Below are positions 1 to 14,219 of a DNA stretch of 64,000 nucleotides, in pieces. Source of the stretch: Portunus trituberculatus (taxonomy: Eukaryota; Arthropoda; Malacostraca; Decapoda; Portunidae); assembly GCF_017591435.1 (NCBI RefSeq), contig NC_059279.1, forward strand, positions 1,825,001 to 1,889,000, given 5' to 3'. The position numbers were made by a program, and so were the translations under genes. Position 1 is the stretch's first letter. Each line of letters begins with the position of its first letter. The notes beneath the pieces are model-generated. The model did not search any database, was not told the origin of the DNA, and worked only from the letters and a program-made list of their open reading frames with translations.

Positions 1-2064
<2,064 letters not shown>

Positions 2065-2086
2065 ATATTCGAAATATTAAATTTTT

Positions 2087-2686
2087 AAATGATGGTGGTG
2101 GTGGTGGTGATGGTGGTGGTGAAATAGTTATACTGGTCACCACTTTGAGTAATTAGTTAGGTGTGGTAGTAATATTAACAGGAGTGGTGGTGATGATAGT
2201 GGTGATGGTGGTGCAAATAGTGGTGGTGATAGTGAGGGGTGTAACTTATGGCGTTTTGATGGTGATGGCGTGTGGTGGAGGGTAAAGATTCTGTAATGGT
2301 GATGAAGACTGATGATGATGATGGTGGGGATGGAAGCTGTGTGATGTTTGTGGTGGTGGTGGTGGTGGTGGTGGTAATGGTGGTTTAGGCAGTGAAGTTT
2401 GATGGTGGTGATGAATATGAGAAGGGTTCTGTAATGGTGATGCTAGTGATGATGATAGTGATAGAGGTTGGTGAAGTTAGGTTAGGTGAAGTTAGGTTAG
2501 GTTAGGTTAGGTTATGGTAGTGGTAGTAGTGGTAATATTGGTAGTAGTTGTAGTAGTTGTGGTAACAGATATAATATTAGTAGTACTGGTAGTGATGGTG
2601 GTAGTAATAGTATTGGAAATAGTCTTAGTAATAGTGGTGGTGCTGGTAGTAATATTATGTGTATGGTATAGTAGAAGTAATAGCAA

Positions 2687-2717
<31 letters not shown>

Positions 2718-2860
2718 TTTAGTAGTGGTATAGTGGTAATGGTGTTAGTATATCGATAGTATTTGTAATGGCATTGGTAGTAGTGTGGGTGGTGGTGGTG
2801 GTGGTGGTGGTGGTGGTGGTGGTGGTGGTGGTGGTGCAGGGCGGGGCGGGGCGGGGCGGT
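2087..2860. repeat. Degenerate GGT/GAT/AGT-rich tract with GC-box end
   Basis: The plus strand is G/T-rich and made of imperfect trinucleotides (GGT, GAT, AGT). It includes (AGT)n at 2683-2715 and (GGT)n at 2788-2834, and closes with repeated GGGGC at about 2838-2860. No coding sequence is supported. The last part can form G-quadruplexes. Confidence 0.75.
2466..2515. repeat. Interstitial TTAGG-type run
   Basis: Several GTTAG units (GAAGTTAGGTTAGG, then a pure run) match the arthropod telomeric repeat TTAGG. The run is short and internal, so it is an interstitial telomere-like sequence and not a chromosome end. Opposite-strand CCTAA runs lie at 3502-3536, about 8150-8215 and 23341-23382. Confidence 0.7.
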
Positions 2861-3072
2861 GGGCGGCGGGCAGGCAGCAAGTGGTGGAGGGTGGAGAGCT
2901 GAGCTTTAATGTAATCAAGACAACGCCTCCCTCCCTTCTCTCCCTTCCCTCCCTCCCTTCCCTCTTTCCCTCTCTCTTTCCCTCCCTCCCTCTCTCTCCT
3001 TTCCTTCCTATCCTACCCTTCATTCATACCAGTTTCCTATCGCCTCTCCTCTTGGCTTGGTATCATTGCTTT

Positions 3073-3197
<125 letters not shown>

Positions 3198-3501
3198 AAC
3201 CTTATTCTCTCCTCCTTTCTTACTTCTTCCTTTCTATTGTGTTGTTTTTCCTCTCTGCCTCTTGTGTTTCCTTTGTCCTGTTTATTCTCTTCTTCTTATC
3301 TTTCCTTTTTATTTTCTATCTTTCCTTTATCTCTCTTTTGATGTCCTGTATATTTCCCTTTATTTATTTTTTCTAATCTAATTTTACCTTGCCTTACTAT
3401 ATCTTATCTAATCTAATCTGTTTACCTTTATTAACTGTCTGCTTCTCTGTGTATATGCTATTGTCTATCTGTCTGTCTATCAGTCTATCTATTTATCTGT
3501 G

Positions 3502-3540
3502 TAACCTAACCTAACCTAACCTAACCTAACCTAACCTTTA
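3502..3540. repeat. Interstitial CCTAA run
   Basis: Six or more consecutive CCTAA units (complement TTAGG), flanked by TCTATCTGTCTG-type degenerate tetranucleotides at 3400-3640. Confidence 0.75.
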
Positions 3541-3800
3541 CCTAACCTTACCTTTACCTGTACTTGCTAGCTGGCTGTCTGTTTATCTGTTAACTTATCT
3601 GTGTACCTTTCTGCTTGTCTGTTCGTGTCCTTAATTCCAAGCAGTCTGTTTATCTGTATGTTAACTCGTCTACGTATATGTCTGCCGGTCTGTTCGTGTC
3701 CTCAATCCCCAACTGGCACGTAAACAGCCGGAACAAGGGTGGGGTGGTGGGAGGGAAGCAAGCAGATATACCAAATCAAATTAAGGAGGTTGACCTGATC

Positions 3801-3807
<7 letters not shown>

Positions 3808-3856
<49 letters not shown>

Positions 3857-3941
3857 GGAGCAAACATGACTTAACAACAATAATAAAAATAAACAAACTA
3901 AATAAAGAGGATATTTAGGCCCGATGATAAAAATACAAGGA

Positions 3942-4029
<88 letters not shown>

Positions 4030-4120
4030 GAGTGTAGTGGAGGAAACTGCTCCGTTATGGCTGATATTGCTCGCCGGAAATTACGTGTGAAAGTCGTGGT
4101 TCCCTCCTGACTGGCTGGCT

Positions 4121-4173
<53 letters not shown>

Positions 4174-4209
4174 TAATCAGGTGGCTTGATGGGCTGATAC
4201 CTTCATTTC

Positions 4210-4283
<74 letters not shown>
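3808..4283. repeat. (GA)n, (GA)n, (GT)n, (AC)n microsatellites
   Basis: (GA)n at 3808-3851 and 3952-4023, (GT)n at 4123-4172 and (AC)n at 4211-4283. Short unique spacers between them show no coding signal. Confidence 0.9.
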
Positions 4284-4285
<2 letters not shown>

Positions 4286-4299
4286 ACCTCTCTAACACC

Positions 4300-4830
4300 T
4301 TATCCATGCCCAAACACACCTGCAGGCATTTATACTCAATTTTGCACACCTGACACCCACACACACCTTTCTCGCTTCTCACCTGCCCTCCACCACACCT
4401 GATTCACACACTCATCCATATTCTGACCTTGAACTCCACACCTGTCAGCCACACCTTCACTCGTACCTACCCCACACCTGCACATCACACTACATCACAC
4501 CTACACACCTGGTAAACGCACAGTCCCTCTTACCTGCCTCCCACACACCTCGTCCTACACACCTGCACGTAAACATGGACCTTTAACATTATTCCTCTCA
4601 CCTGACGCTTTCTCACAGTATCAACCATTAAATTACATTACTATAGTCTGTCTATTCTAAACTGGTCACTGGCTCTTGGTCTGGGATGAAGTTATTTTGA
4701 AGAAAGCACTTGGCTATCCTTGTAATGATTGTGTAGATCAATAGAAATGCATCTTTAAACGTTATTCGTGACACCTGGCGCCTTCACACACCTGTACCTC
4801 GTGACCTCACACCTGTACACAAGCACTTAA
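4300..4830. repeat. CACACCTG-rich tract (CACCTG E-box cluster)
   Basis: About a dozen copies of CACCTG lie within roughly 500 bases, many as CACACCTG. Examples are near 4317, 4346, 4380, 4395, 4440, 4476, 4503, 4560, 4597, 4771, 4790 and 4808. They look like a decayed short-unit satellite. CACCTG is also the Snail/ZEB-type E-box core, so a regulatory role is possible but unproven. No open frame of interest. Confidence 0.5.
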
Positions 4831-4960
4831 TTAACTATTTTTTCATGTTGGAGAGGAAAAAACTGACGAAGTGGAACAAAAAATATAATAAAAGGCCTTT
4901 ATATCAACATTGCCTTAATTAGTACGTGGATACCTGAAGCATATGTGTAGCCATCAAGGT

Positions 4961-5126
4961 ATACATACATACATACATACATACATACATACATACAGAC
5001 TCATAAGAGGTATTATCCGGTATCCCTAAACGTACATGAAACCGTACACGTGTAGGTATCAAGGTGTACATGAAGACTTATCATGTGTATACTTGAAGCC
5101 GTACACAGGTAAATGTATTAATGGTG

Positions 5127-5175
<49 letters not shown>

Positions 5176-5245
5176 AGCAAGCAGGGGAAAAAATGTAATG
5201 GAAAGAAAGTTTAAAAAAAAAAATAGACAACTCACTCAATTTTCC

Positions 5246-5303
<58 letters not shown>

Positions 5304-5387
5304 ACGAAGCCAACAAGCAAGGGAATAACAAAGAATTAGGTTAAAAACAAAGAAAAAAATGAAAAATATGATGAATAACGTGGTTTC

Positions 5388-5445
<58 letters not shown>

Positions 5446-5504
5446 TAAAACTCCTATTGATCGTCTCACAATCATCTATCAGAACAGGCTTCTAAAAATA
5501 ACAC

Positions 5505-5562
<58 letters not shown>

Positions 5563-5700
5563 AGGAGGAGGAAGGGGAGAAGGAAAGATTGGAAGGGAAG
5601 GGAAGGAAAGAAGATAAGGGAAAAAAATGAGGGAAGGAGAGGGGAAGAGATAGAAATAGAGAAAGAGCAGAGGAAGAGGGAGAAGAAAAGATAAGACGTC

Positions 5701-5761
<61 letters not shown>

Positions 5762-5806
5762 ACAAAAGAGAAAAACACGAGGGAGAAAAAAAGATATGGA
5801 GAAAGT

Positions 5807-5870
<64 letters not shown>
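4961..5870. repeat. (ATAC)n and six clustered (GA)n arrays
   Basis: (ATAC)n at 4961-4997, then plus-strand (GA)n arrays at 5130-5173, 5249-5299, 5391-5440, 5509-5558, 5701-5758 and 5809-5870, separated by purine-rich spacers. Nearly all of 5130-5940 is purine on the plus strand. No gene. Confidence 0.85.
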
Positions 5871-5873
<3 letters not shown>

Positions 5874-5940
5874 GAAAAAATGCAGAAAAGAACAGAACAA
5901 AGAGAAAAAAGAAGTGGGAGAAAGAAAAGAGAAGTAAGAG

Positions 5941-5985
5941 GATTGGCGTAGCAAGATGGCGGCGGGGTGGAGTCACTGTTGCTCC
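5941..5985. promoter_or_regulatory. CCAAT plus YY1-like motif (possible promoter remnant)
   Basis: GATTGG (reverse CCAAT) at about 5941 is followed within ten bases by CAAGATGGCGGC, a good match to the YY1/initiator-type motif of housekeeping promoters. It stands alone between microsatellites, with no exon recognised on either side, so the call is weak. Confidence 0.2.
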
Positions 5986-6164
5986 TCCATGTATGTACTC
6001 CACTTTATTTTCCACTACGCGGGTTTATGAACGTTTCCTGTGTACGTGTGTATTGATCTGTGTACGTATTTGATGCCGTGTGCGTATGGGTGTGGCTGTC
6101 TGCGTACGTGTGTGTGTGTGTACTTTTTGTAATGACTTCACGTAGTACTTTCACGTAGTACTTT

Positions 6165-6167
<3 letters not shown>

Positions 6168-6233
<66 letters not shown>

Positions 6234-6282
6234 CTTTCCCGTGTGTGCGTTTCTTTTCGTGTTTCTTTCTTCCTTATGTTTC

Positions 6283-6366
<84 letters not shown>

Positions 6367-6438
6367 TCCTCATGTACACCAACTTTCCCTACACATGTAT
6401 GTATGATTATGTATAAAAATCTTCATGTACGTTTATTT

Positions 6439-6514
<76 letters not shown>
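6168..6514. repeat. Three (GT)n arrays
   Basis: (GT)n at 6168-6230, 6285-6364 and 6442-6514, separated by short unique spacers. Open frames through here read only Cys-Val or Val-Cys repeats. Confidence 0.9.
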
Positions 6515-6517
<3 letters not shown>

Positions 6518-6539
6518 CGACTTTCCAATGATTATGAGG

Positions 6540-6748
6540 AGGAAGAAGAAGAGGAGGAGGGAGAAAAGTAGGCGGTGATGGTGGTTGTGGTGGTGATGGA
6601 AAAGAAAGAGGAAGAATGAATAAAACAAAGAGAAGAGGAAAAGGGAGAAGGAGAAGAAGGAATAGGGAAAAAGAACAAAGAAAGAAAGGGAAGATGAAGA
6701 AAAGAGAAAAGTAATAGAAACCGTGAAAGGAGAAAGAAAACCTAAGAA

Positions 6749-6808
<60 letters not shown>

Positions 6809-6873
6809 TTTCCCAGAGATAGAGTAAAAGTCAAGACGCATTCAAGTCTGTCTTAATTTCCGTGACGTCTCGC

Positions 6874-6910
<37 letters not shown>

Positions 6911-7025
6911 TGTGGGCGTTGGGCTTCTGTTTACTGTTCTTTTGTCTCAACATTACGGTAGTGTGTGTGTGTGTGTGTGTTTAATTTCAAGCAGCAGGTC
7001 CACTATTACAACACGGCTCTCCCAT

Positions 7026-7058
<33 letters not shown>

Positions 7059-7081
7059 CCTGTAAACACAATTAGATAAAT

Positions 7082-7174
<93 letters not shown>

Positions 7175-7175
7175 C
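6540..7175. repeat. Purine tract and GA/GT/CA/CT microsatellites
   Basis: An A/G-rich stretch at 6540-6750, (GA)n at 6752-6803 and 6876-6908, (GT)n at 6960-6980, (CA)n at 7028-7056 and (CT)n at 7085-7170. No gene; 7176-7464 is A/G- then C-rich unique sequence in which I see nothing. Confidence 0.8.
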
Positions 7176-7464
7176 CCACATAAACACGCTGGGTAAAGAT
7201 TAGAAAATGGAGGAAAAGAGAAAGAAAGAAAAAGGGAAGAGGAAAAGACTCGCTCAACCAACAACAGTTAACAGAAAGGAAACTAGGAGAGAGAAAACGG
7301 AAACGAAGAGGGTCAATACATTTCTTTATCCCCCCTTCCTCTCACCCCACCCCCAAATTCGCCCTCACCTCCCGCCTTCCCCAGTCCCCTTTCGCAGAAG
7401 CAATAATCGACACAGGAAATGCTCATCAAATTTTTACTAACGTCTCCCTTGCAATCACCTCTTC

Positions 7465-8280
7465 GTGCTTTAATAGAAAACGACGCTATGAATTTCAGGG
7501 ATGATATTAACAAACCTAACCTAACCCAAGCTAACTTAACCTTACCTAACCTAACCGTACCTAACCTTCCCCAACTTAGAAATATTAAAAACACTAATAT
7601 TATCTCACTATCATCCACATTTGTGCTTTATAAAAAAATGACGCTATGAATTTCAGGGATGACATTAACAAACCTAGCCTAACCCAAGCTAACTTAACCT
7701 TACCTAACCTAACCTTCCCTAACTTAGAAATATTAAGAAACACTGATATTATAACATTATCATTCCCACCCGTGCTTTAACAGAAAACGACGCTGTTAAT
7801 TTTAAAGGGTGACATTAGCAAACACAATATGACCTTATTGAGTCTAACCTAACCAAACGTAACATAATTTAACGTTCCCAACCCAGAAATATTAAAAAAA
7901 ACGTTAATATTGCATCACTATGAGCCCCACCCGTGCATTAACAGAAAACAACGCTTTGAATTTTAAAGGGTAATATTAGGAAAATCTATCTAATCTAACC
8001 TAACCTAACCTTACCTATCCTAATCTTATTTAACCTTACCTAACCCAAAAATGCTAAAAAAAAAAAAAACGTTCATATTACATCACTATCATCCTCACCT
8101 GTGCTTTGACAGAAAACGACGCTGTGAATTTTAAAGGGCAACATTAGCAAACGTAACCTAACCTAACCTAACTTAACCTAACCTAACCTAACCTAACCTT
8201 ACCTTACCTAACCTAACTAAACCTAGAAATGATAAAAAGAAAAAAAATCTACTAACATTGTCACTATCATCCTACCAAAC
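7465..8280. repeat. Tandem array of about five 150-170 bp units containing CCTAA runs
   Basis: Units begin with GTGCTTTAAYAGAAAACGACG at about 7465, 7623, 7772, 7933 and 8101. Each continues through AATTT(C/A)AGGG, a CCTAACC-rich stretch, and an AACTTAGAAATATTAAAA block. Units are imperfect (period 149-168), and the CCTAA content varies from scattered to long runs (8150-8215). This is a telomere-motif-bearing satellite of arthropod type. Confidence 0.8.
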
Positions 8281-8518
8281 ATCACCACCACCATCACCAT
8301 CACGTCTCTATCATCCCACAAGACCACCACCACCACCACCACCACCACCATCGTATACAAGTTCACCATCTTAATTTATTGACACATTCATTAATTCCTT
8401 TCGTTTTGGTGATATATTGGTGAACTTCTAGACTTAATTAACTGTCCTCTCTTGTCCTTTGATATTGTGACGTAAACTTCCACCGCGACATTTTATTAAG
8501 GTTACGTAGAAGCCATTC

Positions 8519-8591
<73 letters not shown>

Positions 8592-8644
8592 GAAGGAAAC
8601 AAAAGGTAACAACATACAAAAGGAAGACATTACAGAATATTTAC

Positions 8645-8703
<59 letters not shown>

Positions 8704-8756
8704 GAAACAAGAGAGAACTACTTAAAAGAAGAAAAACATTACAAAATCTTTACTAC

Positions 8757-8797
<41 letters not shown>

Positions 8798-9235
8798 AAT
8801 AAAGAAATTCCAGGAAGGGAGAAACACGAAAGAGAAACAGAAGCGAATGAAAACAAAAAGACAGGATGCAGAGGAGGAGAGAGAGGAAGGGAAAGAAAAA
8901 TAGATAAATAAATAAATAAAATAAAACAAAACAAAACGAAAAATAAGACGAAACATTTTTAAAACCAAATCTTTTAAATGACTTACTTTATTTTTTTTTT
9001 TATATATATATTTTTTTACGCGTGTCAATATAAATGAATAAAAACGTCAACAATTTTACCTTTTTTTATTATTTTTATTCAGTATCAATCTTATTTATGA
9101 CTTCTTTTACCTAATATATCCATGTACGGCGCCTTATGACCCTGTTTTGGTGTATTGTTGTCTTGTTGTGCCTGTTAATAAGAGAGTAGTGTTATGGACA
9201 AGTGAGGAGGTGAGAAGGTCAGGTGTGTGTCTGTC

Positions 9236-9306
<71 letters not shown>

Positions 9307-9363
9307 CCTAGTTGGCTTCCCTAGAGAAGATAAAAAAGGCAAGAAGAAAATTTGTGCACCCAG

Positions 9364-9411
<48 letters not shown>

Positions 9412-9439
9412 CATTAATCAGCAAGTTGTGCGTGGGTTT

Positions 9440-9513
<74 letters not shown>

Positions 9514-9630
9514 CACCTTCACTTCACATCATTTATTTCACCTAACATTAAAAAAAATCAGTAATGCACAAACACACGAGACACGAGAACAACTGAACCA
9601 TAAGAGAGAGAGAGAGAGAGAGAGAGAGAA
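8281..9630. repeat. Mixed microsatellites between AT-rich spacers
   Basis: (CCA)n at 8322-8350; (GA)n at 8524-8588, 8649-8699 and 8758-8793; an AT-rich spacer at 8890-9120; (GT)n at 9238-9304; (GA)n at 9367-9409; (CT)n at 9441-9511; and (GA)n at 9604-9628. No coding sequence supported. Confidence 0.8.
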
Positions 9631-9969
9631 TAAAAACATACTTTCCTCATTATATTCACCATGTTGACTCATATACCTGTTTCCACTCACCTGTTAGAAA
9701 TAGAAACTCCTTACCTGTGTTAATTAGTCACTTTCTCTATTACTAGTACCACTTACCATTAACTCACACCTATTCTCACCTGTACAGAAATGGAACCTCC
9801 TTTATGATTATTACTTATTAACTTACTAATCCTACCTGTTCCTTTCCACCTGTGCTAATGACTCACTTTCTCCCCATTACAGGTAAGTGGCGTGACAAGA
9901 TGTGAAGGTGTGGTAAGGTAAGAAGGTGTTCCCAGCCCCTCGTCTTCCCTCCTCGTCTCCCTGGCTCAC

Positions 9970-10115
9970 CCTCACGTCACTTTGATCAATAGCCAATAAG
10001 ATGCATTCAAATTGGTCATGTGTGAATTGGTTAGGCAGGTGTGAGGGAGCGAGGAGGCGAGACCAGTGCTTGGGTGATTGGAACAGCTGGCTGGTGATGA
10101 CGTCTGGGTGAGGTA
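9970..10115 (+). promoter_or_regulatory. CCAAT cluster and possible non-coding first exon
   Basis: Within about 110 bases there are four CCAAT-type boxes: AGCCAAT near 9990 and reversed ATTGG near 10011, 10027 and 10078. A CRE-like TGACGTC lies near 10098, followed by a consensus splice donor GAG|GTAAGT at 10112/10113. No TATA box is seen. This could be the promoter and 5' UTR exon of the LRRK gene, whose first recognised exon begins with an acceptor at 25,903, but it could equally be chance or a non-coding transcript. The surrounding 9,631-10,140 is unique sequence with no open frame of note. Confidence 0.25.
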
Positions 10116-10149
10116 AGTGGAATATGCTTTTGATTATTCAGGCAGGCAT

Positions 10150-10724
10150 TGAGGCTGTCAGTTGGTCAGTCAGTCAGTCAGTCAGGCAGTCAGTCAGTCA
10201 GTCAGTCAGTCAGTCAGGCAATCATTCAGACAGTTTTATATTTGTAGCTTTATTGATATTGTGATTATTGTTCTGATTTAATTTTATATGCAAGGAAGGA
10301 AAACTGGCCAAGTGCACCGGAAAAAAATGGGCCCACTTAGTTGCCAGTTCCCTTGCAGGTCTGAGAGAGAGTTAGTTGTAATTCCTGATTTTTTCCTTTT
10401 TTTCTCTTTTTTTTCTTCTTGTCGCATTGTTGTAAAAAGATTTAAAACTTGTGTGTATAAAAATCAGGAGCTTGGAGGAGGAGGAGGAGGAGGAGGAGGA
10501 GGTGGAGGAGGAGGAGGAGGAGATAGAGGAGGAAAGTCTGTTGTCTAGGAAAGTTAGGAGGAGGAGGAAGAAAAGAAGGAGAAAATTGTCGTGCGTAAAT
10601 AGATTAATGAAGACACTTGTTGTTGTTGTTGTTGTTGTTGTAGTTGTTGTTGTTGTCGTCGGTGTCGTGTTTGACCTAAATGGAGAAAGGTCAGAGGTCA
10701 TCTACGTACAGATAAAAACGGGAC

Positions 10725-10815
<91 letters not shown>

Positions 10816-11144
10816 CTTACCCCACGTGCCTCAGAAATCGAGATATAAAACAGAAAAAAAATAAAAATAAAAAAACGTAACGAGCATTTATAAGATTACG
10901 TAACTCAGAATGTGTAGGTCATGGAACCAGAACAAATGAAGAGACAAAAAAAAAAAAAAAAGAAGAAGAAGAAAGAAAGAAAGATAGAAGATAAAATATA
11001 AAAGGTCATTGAAATATTAAGTACGTAAGTGAAAATTAGTAGAAGTTGAAAGTAGAACAAGAAATTGATTGAAAAAAAGATGTATGAGAAAAAAAAAACT
11101 AAGTAAATAAGAATAAATAAAAGTAATGATATGAATTAGGAATG

Positions 11145-11208
<64 letters not shown>

Positions 11209-11215
11209 AAACAGT

Positions 11216-11308
<93 letters not shown>

Positions 11309-11310
11309 AA
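10150..11310. repeat. (CAGT)n, (GGA)n, (GTT)n, (CA)n, (GA)n, (AC)n
   Basis: CAGT units at 10160-10215, (GGA)n at 10470-10520, (GTT)n at 10618-10660, (CA)n at 10729-10812, (GA)n at 11150-11202 and (AC)n at 11217-11306. The A-rich spacer 10850-11145 contains no recognisable gene. Confidence 0.85.
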
Positions 11311-11399
11311 ATTCCCTGTAAGCAACTCTTAAGATACCAGACTCCTTTCTTAAGACACTTTAAGGCGTCTCGTTTATCAGAAGGCTGTCAAACATTCTG

Positions 11400-11780
11400 G
11401 GAAACACGAGGAGGAGAAAAAAGAAGCAGAAAAAGTAAAAAAGAAGAAAGAAGAAGACGGAAAAAAAGAAGAAGAATATGAAGAAGAACAAAAAAGAAAA
11501 AAGAAGAAGAAGAGGAAAAAGAACAAGAAAAGTCGAACAAGAACAAGAATAACAAGAAGAAGAAGAAGAAGAAGAAGACTAAGATGCATTTGGAGGTCGA
11601 GGAAGGTAGTGGACGTGTCTGGAAGAGGAGGAGGAGGAGGAGGAGGAGGAGGAGCAGGAGGAGGAAGAGGGAGAGAAAGTGAGAGAATAGGTGTCTGAAG
11701 GAAGATAAGAAGAAGAAGAAGAAGAAGCAGGAGGAGGAGAAGAAGCAGGAGGAGGAGGAGGAGGAGGAGGGTTTGGTTGG
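11400..11780. repeat. Polypurine GAA/GGA tract
   Basis: Nearly 380 bases of plus-strand purine made of AAG, GAA and GGA trinucleotides. The minus strand reads as Leu/Ser/Phe/Pro runs, which I treat as a repeat artefact. Such mirror-type purine tracts can form triplex DNA. Confidence 0.75.
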
Positions 11781-12062
11781 ATTCGGTCTTCACTTCAGGG
11801 TTTTCTGACTGAGCTCTGTTTGGAAGCCTAGCCAACCCGCTGCCTTCCTGCCTGAGAGAGAAGCAGAAGGCAAAGGGTGAATTAGAGACGTGGGAAGTGT
11901 GAGGTGGTGAGGGTGGTGGCGTGGCAGTGGCAAGGTCCATCACGAGCCGTCCTGTCAAGCGCCCCTCTGTAACACTGTGGTGGTGGTGGCGACGGTGGTG
12001 GTGGTGGTGGTAGTGGAAGTTATGTGGGAGTGTTTTTTTAAAGTACTGACCTATCTATGGAG

Positions 12063-12092
12063 GTGAAGGTATCCGACGCCATGGAAGATACG
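12063..12092 (+). other. Possible short first exon with Kozak ATG and donor
   Basis: Two in-frame ATGs, the second in an excellent Kozak context (GACGCCATGG at about 12077-12086), are followed four codons later by ACG|GTGAGA, a reasonable splice donor. The stretch sits in unique sequence between purine repeats. If joined to the 25,903 acceptor it would hit a stop after seven codons, so it would act as an upstream ORF there. Weak evidence only. Confidence 0.15.
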
Positions 12093-12243
12093 GTGAGAGA
12101 GAGTGAGAGTGAGAGAGAAGGAGAGTGAGTGAGAGTGAGAGAGAGAGAGAGGGAGAGTGTGAGAGAGAGATTATGAGTAAGGTGTGATTAATTTAGTGAA
12201 ACAAATAGTTACGTTGATTTGTTAATATTATTGGTAAGTTGTG

Positions 12244-12247
<4 letters not shown>

Positions 12248-12292
<45 letters not shown>

Positions 12293-12458
12293 TGCTAATC
12301 TTGATCTTACTTTATACTAATGAATGAATCTCTATTTATTTATTTATTTATTTATGAGGGAGGATTTATACCTAATCTTGATCTTATTCTTTACTAACAA
12401 ACCTTTTTATTTTAATTCATCAGGGCAAGTTTTATCCAAGATTTTACTGTTTACATGC

Positions 12459-12543
<85 letters not shown>

Positions 12544-12791
12544 CACTCGTAATTATGAAGATTCTTAGGATAACTCAGTGCACATTAATTTTCCAGAAAG
12601 TGTGTTAAAATTCTTGAAAATAATAACATAACATTACAAGTGTAGGAAGATGCAGTGGGAGGAGGAGGAGGAGGAGGAGGATGAAGTAGGGAGAGAGGAG
12701 GAGGAGTAAAAATAATTCCTTCTCTTTAGGAATAAGATGTTAATTATTCTCCTTGTTTTTCTCTACATCCGTTCTGTTCAATTATTAACAT

Positions 12792-12837
<46 letters not shown>

Positions 12838-12902
12838 TAATATGACTCCAACCTGAGTTAGTAAAGGTGTGGTGTATCATATGTCTGACAAGCACGCAGC
12901 AG

Positions 12903-12931
<29 letters not shown>
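12248..12931. repeat. (GA)n, (TAG)n, (GGA)n, (CT)n
   Basis: (GA)n at 12248-12285, (TAG)n of about 28 units at 12460-12542, (GGA)n at 12660-12680, (GA)n at 12793-12833 and (CT)n at 12905-12931. 12,932-13,140 is unique with no gene seen. Confidence 0.85.
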
Positions 12932-12936
<5 letters not shown>

Positions 12937-13139
12937 AGAAGTCTTAAGTCGTAGTGTAATGTTAGCACTGCGTCGCCGGGAAGGAAAGAATGAGTCTGCC
13001 CTCCGCTGCGCGCCTGGAATGAAAGAAAACGGAGAGATTCAAGACACTGGCTGGCTGGCTTCGGCAAGTTTGTTTTTTTCATTTATTGGCTTACTTTTCA
13101 TGAACGGCAACACTTCAAGGAGCTCGTTCACCTGGATAT

Positions 13140-13990
13140 ACACACGACACTTCTAAAATTATCGTGGGGCTCTCGATTTGTACCGGAAATAAGGAAGTGT
13201 GGGAATCCTGAATGAAAATATTAGTTTTATTTATTTTTTTTTTCCAAGGATCGGATTTTGTGAAGGAAATTTGTAGATGTGGAAATATACAAGGTTCCTC
13301 TGAAATTATCTTGGTTCTTTGGGTTTGTATGTAGAGATAAGGAGCTTCTGAGAGTCTAAAAGGAAAGGAAGACGTCAATTTGTCATGATTTGCTTTGTTA
13401 AGGGTGGGAAATATTTCTCGAAGGTTTACACTACGGAAACATGCAAGACTTCTGAATGTGCCTTGAAAAATTTGACTTGTGGTGAAAATAAAGAACTCTG
13501 TGAAGCCTGGAAAGAAAAGAAGATATTTATTTTTGCACCCTTCACAAAACTCTTCTAAATATATCCTGAAACTTTTGACTCGTAGTGAGAATAAGGAACA
13601 CTGCGAAGCCTAGAAAGAGAAGATATTTATTTTTGCACCCTTCACGAAACTCTTCTAAATATACCTTGAAACTTTTGACTTATGGTAAAAGTAAGGAACT
13701 CTACGAAGCCTGGAAAGAAAAGAAGATAATTTTACACATTTCTCGAAGGTTTACACTACGGAAACATGCGAGACTCTTCTAAATATACCTTGAAACTTTT
13801 GACTTGTGGTGAAAATAAGGAACACTACGAAGCCTAGAAAGAAGAAGATATTTATTCTTCCACATTTCACATTTCACGGAACACTTCGATATGGAAACCC
13901 GCAAGACTTCTAAAATTACCTTAAAACTTTTGACATGTAAAAATAAATAAGAATCCTAGAAAGAAAAGAAGATATTTAAGTATTTATCAT
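13140..13990. repeat. Tandem array of about 110-125 bp units
   Basis: The unit is recognisable by TAAATATACCTTGAAACTTTTGACT, a GTGAAAATAAGGAACWCTRCGAAGCCT block and a GAAAAGAAGATATTTATTTTT-like end. The clearest copies run from about 13,430 to 13,880. More diverged copies extend left to about 13,140 and right to about 13,990, giving six to eight units. Short open frames inside cross unit boundaries and are not genes. Confidence 0.75.
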
Positions 13991-14219
13991 ATTTCACACA
14001 TGTCAACGCAAAGATAAGAAATGATAGTATGGATGAGAATAATCGTTGAAAAAAAAAAAACAAGAAAAAAAAACAATAAAAAAGCGCTCCAACACAACCC
14101 GGAACTAAAGAAGCTTCCATCGTGTTTTCAGGATCAAGAAAACCTAGAAAGAGAGAGACTAAGTTTAGAACACTCTGGGATCTATCTACTGCTCATTTTA
14201 TTCACGTGTGTTTTGAAAT

